64,000 nucleotides of DNA from Nonomuraea sp. NEAU-A123 (GTDB taxonomy: Bacteria; Actinomycetota; Actinomycetes; Streptosporangiales; Streptosporangiaceae). Positions 51,452-58,006 of the stretch are shown piece by piece. The notes below the pieces were generated by a model that worked only from the letters and a program-made list of their open reading frames with translations, did no database searches and was not told the DNA's origin. The first letter of the stretch is position 1, and every line of letters begins with the position of its first letter. The position numbers were made by a program, and so were the translations under genes. The stretch covers positions 1 through 64,000 of the forward strand of contig NZ_JAHFZZ010000024.1 in the NCBI RefSeq assembly GCF_018603905.1, given 5' to 3'.

Positions 51452-52143
51452 ACCGCATCCGTCAGGTGGCCCGTCTCCAGATGCCGGCCTGGCCGCAGAT
51501 CCTGGGCTGGACGTGGAGCATGATGGCCGTCGCGTTCGGCATCAACCTGTTGACCTTCATGGCGAACTACGACCCGGGCGACGGCGTGACGAACACCGGC
51601 GGCCTGGTCAGCCTGTGCGGCGTCGCGATCGGGATGGCCGCCGTCTCGGTCACCCAGATCTTCCCGTACGCGCTGGGCATGAGCGTGACCCGCCGGGAGT
51701 TCTACCTGGCCTGGTCGCTGCTCGCGGTCGTCCAGTCGGTGGTCTACGCGCTGGTGCTCTGCCTGCTGCGCGCCGTGGAACAGGCCACCGGCTACTGGGG
51801 GATGGGGATGCGCTTCTTCGGCCTGCCGTTCATGGATGACGCCAACCCGGTGCTGCTCCTGCTCGGGTACGCGGTACCCATGCTGGTCGTGACCCACCTC
51901 GGGATCCTGCTCGGCACGTTGTACCTGCGCTGGGGCACCACCGGCGTCCTCGCCAGCCTCACCCTGGCGTTCACAGCGCTCGGGCTGGCCGCCGCGCTGA
52001 TCACGTGGACCCGGCAATGGCACGGGATCGGCCGCTGGTTGCTCGACCAGTCCCCCACGGCGCTGCTCGCCGGCTGGCCGGTCCTGGTGGCCGCCGCGTT
52101 CGCGGTCGGCGGGTACAGGCTCATCCGCCGTGCCACGGCGTAG
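51448..52143 (+). CDS. ABC transporter permease of the YtrA-linked system
   Basis: A 231-aa membrane protein with about six segments (near 15-37, 47-70, 90-110, 130-155, 160-185 and 200-222) and no solute-binding partner, so an exporter is likely. A conserved stretch, GMSVTRREFYLAWSLLAVVQSV, matches permeases encoded with YtrA-like regulators. It is the third gene of the coupled operon. A small frameshifted membrane-protein gene follows 110 bases later. Confidence 0.85.
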   Translation: MNRIRQVARLQMPAWPQILGWTWSMMAVAFGINLLTFMANYDPGDGVTNTGGLVSLCGVAIGMAAVSVTQIFPYALGMSVTRREFYLAWSLLAVVQSVVYALVLCLLRAVEQATGYWGMGMRFFGLPFMDDANPVLLLLGYAVPMLVVTHLGILLGTLYLRWGTTGVLASLTLAFTALGLAAALITWTRQWHGIGRWLLDQSPTALLAGWPVLVAAAFAVGGYRLIRRATA

Positions 52144-52254
52144 GCGCGGCGGGCACTCGGCCGCTCCGGACACCGGACAACGCGAACGCCAACTCCGCCG
52201 TGATGGGCCGCCAGATTGTCAGCCCTGTCCGCCCGCGTCCTTGGGAGAGATGCA

Positions 52255-52487
52255 ATGACGAGCAACAACACGCCCCCGCCCGCCGCAGGTCTCGGGATCT
52301 GGGCAAATCTCGGGATCTGGATCGCATTTGGCGCTGCCTTCGGCCTCCTCGTCGGCGTCGTCGTCGGGGGTTTTTCGACAACGTCACTTACGGTGTCGGG
52401 CTAGGTTCGTCCTTCGGTCCGGGCCTGGGTGTGGCCGCCTGGGCCGTCTTCATCGCGCCGCGAAGGAATGCCCGCCGCGACTCCTGA
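52255..52487 (+). pseudogene. Small membrane protein interrupted at a T5 run
   Basis: From the ATG at 52255 (GGAGA upstream) the frame reads TSNNTPPPAAGLGIWANLGIW, then AFGAAFGLLVGVVVGGF, and stops at 52404. The other frame continues FFDNVTYGVGLGSSFGPGLGVAAWAVFIAP to a stop at 52487. Adding one T to TTTTT at 52371-52375 makes a single 77-aa protein with two membrane helices. This may be a true mutation, a slippage-controlled switch or a sequencing error in the homopolymer. Confidence 0.65.
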
Positions 52488-52655
52488 GCGTCGCGCCCGA
52501 GTAGCGGCTACGGGGTCGTAGGCGCCACCGGGAAGTCCAGGAAGCAACGCAACGGCGCTGGCGATGGTGGCCGCGTCAGATGATCGCGCCCCGGCGGGCC
52601 GAGATCTGGTGGCGGTTGAGTTGGATCAGCAGCCGGCGCGGAGCGCGCCACCACC

Positions 52656-53001
52656 ATGGCGATGTGGTATCGGTACAGCTTGGTCGAACCGACGCCAGGC
52701 CAAGCGGTGTTCCATACTCGGCTCACACTCAGCGTCATCGACGCAGCCGGCGGTCCAGGCGCTCCCGGCATCGCGGCTGCCGTCATAGCACTCGCCGACC
52801 GGATCGTCGACTGGGCGGATGGCTACGCCGCACCTCGATGTCGTCGCGGCGCTTCTCCGACACGGCGCCGACCCAGACCTCCAAAGCGACCCTCACGAGA
52901 CACCCCGAGAGCTGGCCAAGCGACTGGGTTGGACGCCGGTGTTCAACGATGCCCGCGCGGACAACGACGCCTCGACTTTCGATCATCGCCGCCAGCAGTG
53001 A
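52656..53001 (+). pseudogene. Ankyrin-repeat protein remnant
   Basis: One frame reads MWYRYSLVEPTPGQAVFHTRL ... IAAAVIALADRIVDWADG. The next frame (from 52819) reads ATPHLDVVAALLRHGADPDLQSDPHETPRELAKRLGWTPVF, a clear ankyrin repeat. A 1- or 2-nt shift near 52817-52822 separates them. The rest of any ankyrin array is missing. 52488-52655 holds nothing clear, nor does 53002-53298 apart from a 15-bp tandem repeat (about 53040-53069). Confidence 0.55.
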
Positions 53002-53298
53002 CCTCGACTTGGCGAACCTTATCCGCTCAAGCCAACGCTCGGGGACCCAGCGTTCGGGGACCCAGCGCTGCACTGGCTCCGATCGTAAATATGACAAGTT
53101 GATTGAGCGAGAACGCGCTCGGCGCACTTAACCGACCAGCTCAAACACTGCGTGTGACGTTTGTTGGACGAGCAGGTACTGTTGCTTCGCGCGTGCCGAC
53201 TCAGCGGGCGTCGACGAGTTCACCCAGGCGGGGCAGCCGGTCCCGGACCCTTTTCCGAACTACGGAGATCAACTCGCGGGCTGCGCTGCTTTCGCAGG

Positions 53299-54399
53299 TC
53301 ATCGGCGTTCTCCGGGAATGATCGGCATACCTAGAGACACAGGCGCGGACGGCTGCTTGCGGGCTAGCCGGTCGAGGGCGGCGAGCTTGCGGCCAGCGGC
53401 GTCGAGACTGATTTGTAGTCCTTGGACTTCGCCGAGCCAGCCGTTGATGCGGGCTTCCTCGATGCGGTCGCGCAGGTTCCGGGTGATCTGTTCGAGGCGT
53501 CGGCGCTGTGCTGGCTCTACGCGCAGCATGGGGCAGCGGACGCAGGCGTGTTCGTGGGCGCAGGGTGTGCCGTAGGGGCGACCGCAGGTTCCGAGCTCGA
53601 CCTTGCGCAGCTCGAAGTGCTGCTGGAACTCCTGCCACTCGTCTTCTGTGGGTTCGCGGTATTCCGCGGCCGGGCGGACGGCGCGGCGGGTGTCAAGGAA
53701 GGCGCGATAGCTGTTGATCAACTCGCCTTGGAAGACCGCGAGATACGCCTGTGTGGTGTTGATGTTGTGGTGGCCGAGGATCTTCGCGGCGATGTGGACC
53801 GGGAGTCCGCCGGTGACGGCGTCGGTGACGAACATCCGGCGGAAGTCATGTGGCGTGTAGTGCAGCGGCTGGCCAGCGCGGTCGGTGAGTCCCGCCCGCT
53901 GGATGGTGTCGTTGAGCAGGGTGTAGAGCACTTTGGTGCTGATGATTTCCCGGCGCCAGCCCACTTTGCGCTGGAACAGGTGAGGTAGCTGCGGGCCGGT
54001 GAGCCGCTCGTGTGGGTCGTAGCGCGCGGCGAGCGGGACGCGGCCGGACTCGTCTCTGATCCGGCTGATCGCTGAGGCGAGCACGCTGGCCAACTCGGGG
54101 ACGACGAGCAGGAGGCGTTCCTTGTTGCTCTTCGATGGCACGATCTGGAGCAGCGGGATGACTTCGCCGGTGTCGGGCAGCCGGTAGGAGATCAGCGCGA
54201 GGTGTGTCAGCTCCAGCAGCTCTTCGATCCGGACGCCGGTGTGCCGCAGGGTCTCGATGATCGCCCAGGCCCAGAAGGCATTCTCTTCCTGGCGGAGGAG
54301 TTCGAGCAGGAACACCGCTCCAGACACCCCGACGGGCGTGGTCACCACCGAAATCAGCAAACCGGCGACGAACCCCAGCAGCCCCTGCCACCAGCTCAT
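53299..54399 (-). CDS. Chimeric ORF: TauE/SafE N-terminus joined to a tyrosine recombinase
   Basis: 366 aa. Residues 1-32 (WWQGLLGFVAGLLISVVTTP, then VGVSGAVFLL) match the first helix of TauE/SafE sulfite-exporter permeases. From residue ~33 the protein becomes the catalytic part of a phage-type integrase: WAIIETLRHTGVRIEELLEL (Arg57), TPHDFRRMF (His184, Arg187), LGHHNINTTQAYL (His210, Tyr219). A Cys-rich tail follows (CGRPYGTPCAHEHACVRCPM). The recombinase lacks its N-terminal core-binding domain. The junction is near 54303. All catalytic residues are present, but a membrane-helix start makes function doubtful. Confidence 0.75.
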   Translation of the reverse strand: MSWWQGLLGFVAGLLISVVTTPVGVSGAVFLLELLRQEENAFWAWAIIETLRHTGVRIEELLELTHLALISYRLPDTGEVIPLLQIVPSKSNKERLLLVVPELASVLASAISRIRDESGRVPLAARYDPHERLTGPQLPHLFQRKVGWRREIISTKVLYTLLNDTIQRAGLTDRAGQPLHYTPHDFRRMFVTDAVTGGLPVHIAAKILGHHNINTTQAYLAVFQGELINSYRAFLDTRRAVRPAAEYREPTEDEWQEFQQHFELRKVELGTCGRPYGTPCAHEHACVRCPMLRVEPAQRRRLEQITRNLRDRIEEARINGWLGEVQGLQISLDAAGRKLAALDRLARKQPSAPVSLGMPIIPGERR

Positions 54400-54439
54400 G
54401 GAAGTAATGCCCGAACGCTCACGCCCACATTGTTCGTCA

Positions 54440-54850
54440 TGGTGATGAGACGGCGGCCCGCAGGGTGGCGAACTCGGCCCGCTCCGCCTCGACGGCCTCG
54501 GGGTAGGCCTGCCACCAGGCCGGGCAGCGGTCCGGCGAGCATCTCCAGCACCAGGCCGTGCGCGGTCTGATGATCGGCCAGCGCGGCGAGCTCGGCGGTT
54601 TCTTGGCCCAGGCGCTCAATCTCATCGACGGTCAGGATGATGCGGCAGTGCGGGCGTGGGCCTTGATCTGGCGGGCCAGCGCGAGCGCGGCCTCGAACTG
54701 CGGGCGGCCCCGCACCCTGCTGCTGATCTTCTCAGCGAAGATCTTGCCGCGACCGATGCCGTGTGTGGCCAGCGCGTCCAGTTGCGACTGCAGCTCTTGG
54801 GTGAGGGTGGAGCAGCGGGCGTAGCCGATGCGGATGTCGGCGCCTCACGG
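54440..54850 (-). pseudogene. Serine recombinase (resolvase/invertase) remnant
   Basis: Minus-strand frame from ~54845: IRIGYARCSTLTQELQSQLDALATHGIGRGKIFAEKISSRVRGRPQFEAALALARQIKAHA, a resolvase N-terminal domain with its catalytic Ser. It runs into a stop near 54634. The next frame continues CRIILTVDEIERLGQETAELAALADHQTAHGLVLEMLAG. A one-base change near GCCCGCAC joins them. A stop codon lies just upstream of the first frame and the C-terminal DNA-binding part is gone. Confidence 0.72.
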
Positions 54851-54965
54851 CCGGGGTCGGTATGGATGCACCTCCCAAGTTAGGTACTTCTCTAATTTGA
54901 CACCCCTCTAATCAATGAGGCAATCTATAAACTACTTCGACAATCTTCTAAACAGGAGGTGCGCG

Positions 54966-55115
54966 ATGCGCGCTCTGCTCCGCCGGTTCCGCTCCACCGT
55001 CGATGTCACCGTCGACGTCACCTTCGACGAGACCCGCGGCGGGGTCTGTGACACCAGCTGCCGCGCGAGCGCCTCGGTGGAGCGCGCCCGCACCAACACC
55101 CTGCTCTTCCGCTGA
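54966..55115 (+). CDS. 49-aa Cys-containing small protein
   Basis: A short gene with an ideal AGGAGG 6 nt before its ATG. The protein starts basic (MRALLRRFRS), continues STVDVTVDVTFDE and has CDTSC (C34-x3-C38), then RASASVERARTNTLLFR. Similar tiny proteins, as I recall, precede redox/metal genes in actinomycetes. Upstream, 54890-54960 is AT-rich with a TTGACA box (54897-54902) and a TATAAA 23 bases on, plus TTAG/CTAA arms. The FAD oxidoreductase starts 28 bases after its stop, so they are co-transcribed. Confidence 0.7.
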   Translation: MRALLRRFRSTVDVTVDVTFDETRGGVCDTSCRASASVERARTNTLLFR

Positions 55116-55143
55116 GACCCGACGCATTTGAGGAGAGGCAATC

Positions 55144-56547
55144 ATGAGTGACGGATGCTGCGGCACCACCGCCGTCGAGATCGAGCCGATCGTGGCACAC
55201 GCCGCGCCCAGCGCGTTGCCGGTCGTGGTCATCGGAGCCGGCCCGGTCGGTCTGGCCGCCGCCGCGCACCTGGCCGAGCGCGGTCAGGAGTTCCTGGTCC
55301 TGGAGGCCGGCGAGCAGGCAGCCGCCTCGGTCGCCCAGTGGGGCCACGTTCGCGTGTTCAGCCCGTGGAAGTTCAACATCGACGCCGCCGCCAAGCGCCT
55401 GCTGGAGGCCGACGGCTGGAGCGAGCCGGACCCCGAGTGGCTACCCACCGGCGCCGAGCTGATCACCGACTATCTCGCTCCGCTGGCCAAGCTGTTCGGC
55501 GACAAGGTACGGCTCAGCACCAAGGTGACGGCGATCAGCCGCCTCGGCTATGACCGGGTCCGGACCAACGGTCGCGAAGACGTCCCGTTCCTGATCCGTC
55601 TCGACGGCGGTGAGGAGTTGCAGGCCCGCGCGATCATCGACGCCTCCGGCACCTACTTCACGCCGAACGTCCTGGGTGCCAGCGGCCTTCCCGCGTACGG
55701 TGAAGCGGGAGCGGGCGAGCTGGTCGACCACGCCCTGCCCGACGTGCTCGGCACCGACCGTGAAACCTACGAGGGCAAGCACACGCTGGTCGTGGGCGCC
55801 GGCCACTCGGCAGCCACGACCCTGCTCGCCCTCGCGCAGCTCGACGATATTCAGATCACTTGGGCGATCCGCGCGGGAAGCGCCAGCCGTACCTATGGCG
55901 GCGGTGCGGCCGATGCGCTGCCCGCCCGTGGCGCGCTCGGTACTCGCCTGCGCGCCCACGTGGATTCGGGCCGCATCCAGCTGCTGACCGGCTTCTTCGC
56001 CCACTCCGTCACCCGAAGCGGCGACCAGGTGACTGTGGTCAGTCGCGACCCATCCGGCGCCGAGCAGTCGGTCACCGTGGACCGGATCGTGTCGGCCACC
56101 GGCTACCGTCCCGACCACTCCATCGCCTCCGAGCTGCGCCTGGATCTGGATCCGATTCTCGGCTCCACCAGAGCGCTGGCCCCGCTGATCGACCCGAACC
56201 AGCACTCGTGTGGCACCGTACCGGCGCACGGCGTCGATGAGCTGGCCCACCCTGAGCCCGGCTACTACGCTGTCGGCGTCAAGAGCTACGGCCGCGCCCC
56301 GACCTTCCTGATGGCCACCGGCTACGAGCAGGTCCGCTCGGTTGTCGCCGCCGTCGCGGGCGACTGGGAGGCGGCCCGCGACGTGCAGCTCGACCTGCCG
56401 GAGACAGGCGTGTGCTCATCCAACCTGGCCGAAGCGCAGGAGCAGCGTGTCGGCCTGGCCACCGGCATCAGCGGCGGCCTGCTGGCCACCCCGCTGCCGC
56501 TGGCCACCGTCGGCGCCTCCAGCGACGGCGGCAGCTGCTGCGGCTGA
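55144..56547 (+). CDS. FAD/NAD(P)-binding oxidoreductase with terminal Cys pairs (possibly arsenic- or metal-linked)
   Basis: A 467-aa flavoprotein with AGGAGAGG before its ATG. FAD-binding VVVIGAGPVGLAAAAHLAERG is near 28-48, a second nucleotide motif TLVVGAGHSAATTLLALAQ near 215-233, and the monooxygenase-type VSATGYRPD near 315. The protein begins MSDGCCG and ends GGSCCG, paired cysteines at both ends that could bind a soft metal or arsenite or act as a redox relay. Such flavoproteins occur in actinobacterial arsenic islands. No arsR, arsC or transporter is present here, so the role is open. Confidence 0.78.
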   Translation: MSDGCCGTTAVEIEPIVAHAAPSALPVVVIGAGPVGLAAAAHLAERGQEFLVLEAGEQAAASVAQWGHVRVFSPWKFNIDAAAKRLLEADGWSEPDPEWLPTGAELITDYLAPLAKLFGDKVRLSTKVTAISRLGYDRVRTNGREDVPFLIRLDGGEELQARAIIDASGTYFTPNVLGASGLPAYGEAGAGELVDHALPDVLGTDRETYEGKHTLVVGAGHSAATTLLALAQLDDIQITWAIRAGSASRTYGGGAADALPARGALGTRLRAHVDSGRIQLLTGFFAHSVTRSGDQVTVVSRDPSGAEQSVTVDRIVSATGYRPDHSIASELRLDLDPILGSTRALAPLIDPNQHSCGTVPAHGVDELAHPEPGYYAVGVKSYGRAPTFLMATGYEQVRSVVAAVAGDWEAARDVQLDLPETGVCSSNLAEAQEQRVGLATGISGGLLATPLPLATVGASSDGGSCCG

Positions 56548-56561
56548 AAGCAGGAATCGAC

Positions 56562-56844
56562 ATGTCAGACGGATACCCCACCGCCACCCAGAAGGAGGCC
56601 TTGCGCCTCATCTGTGACCACGGACGGTTCCACACCGAAGAGCTCGGGCCGCCGGTTGGTCAGCGCCCGGCGATCCAGCACCAACCCGGGATTCGCGCTG
56701 GCCGTCGCTCGTATGGCCGGCGCCCTGGCCTGGCATCTGGACCCAGGGCTTCATCGCCCTTATCTCCAGTTCACCACGTACTTACCGTCCCGACCATTGG
56801 GTTTGTGTCGTGGGCATGTCTTTGACGCACTGTTGGTCGAGTAA
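56562..56844 (+). pseudogene. Frameshifted small gene after the oxidoreductase
   Basis: AGGA and an ATG at 56562 begin SDGYPTATQKEALRLICDHGRFHTEELG. The frame then becomes Arg/Pro-rich, while the +1 frame continues RRLVSARRSSTNPGFALAVARMAGALAWHLD. Removing one G from GGG near 56646 rejoins them. No family is recognised. It shares the oxidoreductase transcript. Confidence 0.45.
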
Positions 56845-56904
56845 TCCACAACTCGCATTTTCCTTTGTCCTGCGGACATGATTCGCCTCCCGCGGTAAGC
56901 GGGG

Positions 56905-57725
56905 ACCGAGCGCGGGGTGGACCTGCTGGCGGCCGGGCGGGTGCACGCCGACCTGTGGCGCCAGCAGTTGGACGCCGGCGCCGAGCACAGCAGTGTGGGC
57001 CGCCGGTTGTCCGCGCTGTCCAGTTTCTACCGGTACTGCGCTGGGCACGACCTGGTGCCGGCCGTGCCGACCGCCGGGGTGACACGGCCGCGGGTGGATC
57101 CGGACACCACCTACACGGTCGGGCTGGACCGCGACGAGGCCCGCGCGCTGCTCGCCCAGGCTGAGAAAGACCATGGGCGGCAACGGTTGCGTACCGACGC
57201 GACGGTGAAGCTGTTGCTGCACAACGCGTTGTGGGTCGACGAGGTGTGCACGGCCGACGTGTCCCATGTGGGGATGGACAAGGGGCGTCGGGTGCTGACC
57301 GTTGTGCGCAAGGGCGGGAAGAAGACAAGGTGCCGCTGACGCCGGCGACCTGGGCCGCGGTGGAGGCGTATCTGGTCGACCGGGCCGCGCGCGCCGGCTT
57401 GGCCGACTGGCGGGCTCTGCCGGGTCCGCTGCTGGCCACCGCCACCGCCACCGCCACCGCCACCGGCGGCCGGCTGCGGCAGGGCCACCTGTGGGAGCTG
57501 GTGCGCCGGCTCGCCCGCGCCGCCGGCATCGAGGTGTGGGACCAGCTCTCCCCGCACTCGCTGCGGCGCACCGGGATCACCCTCGCCCTGGACGCCGGCG
57601 CCAGCCTGCGCGACGTGTAGGACTACGCCAGCCACAAGGACTCTCGCACCACTCGGCGTTACGACCGCTCCCGGGACAACCTGGACCGCAACGCTGCCTA
57701 CACCGTGGCTGCCTATCTCGCCTGA
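56905..57725 (+). pseudogene. Decayed tyrosine recombinase (XerC/D-like integrase)
   Basis: Frame one (from ~56905) reads ERGVDLLAAGRVHADLWRQQ ... VGRRLSALSSFYRYCAGHDLVP ... VVRKGGKKT, then shifts near 57330 into VPLTPATWAAVEAYLVDRAARAGLADW ... LSPHSLRRTGITLALDAGASLRDV. A TAG at 57618-57620 comes next, and the same frame continues DYASHKDSRTTRRYDRSRDNLDRNAAYTVAAYLA to 57725. The first catalytic Arg is Trp (HNALWVDEV). The GCCACC hexamer is expanded near 57436-57465. The N-terminal core-binding part is truncated. Confidence 0.8.
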
Positions 57726-57739
57726 CCGAGGTGATACCC

Positions 57740-57976
57740 GTGGTGACGTTGACCGATTTCCCCGAGCATCGCCGTGTGGCGCTGCTGTTCCGGCATGCGC
57801 TGGCGCGGGACTACGCCGGCGTGGAGGAGCTGGTCGCAGCCCACGCCGACCGGCCGTGTCCGTGGCACTGGTCCAGCGATGCGACTCGGTGGGTCGCGGT
57901 GCGGGGCAGCGACGGTCGCTATCACCTGTGCGAGGACGCGGAGGTGTTGTGCAGGGGCTCGATTTCGGTCACCTAG
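57740..57976 (+). CDS. Small hypothetical protein
   Basis: 78 aa from the GTG at 57740 (GAGG 8 nt upstream; GTG at 57731 is an alternative). The sequence VTLTDFPEHRRVALLFRHALARDYAGVEELVAAHADRPCPWHWS then ATRWVAVRGSDGRYHLCEDAEVLC looks like a real compact protein with three Cys and many aromatic residues. I do not recognise the family. It follows the integrase pseudogene closely and may be cargo of that element. Confidence 0.45.
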   Translation: MVTLTDFPEHRRVALLFRHALARDYAGVEELVAAHADRPCPWHWSSDATRWVAVRGSDGRYHLCEDAEVLCRGSISVT

Positions 57977-58006
57977 GCGGTCATGACGCCAGATTACCGA
58001 TTCCCT

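Noticed and set aside
57436..57465. Short GCCACC repeats as a possible CRISPR or regulatory array
   Set aside because: Unit length is 6 bp without spacers and lies inside an integrase reading frame as Ala-Thr codons; it is a microsatellite.
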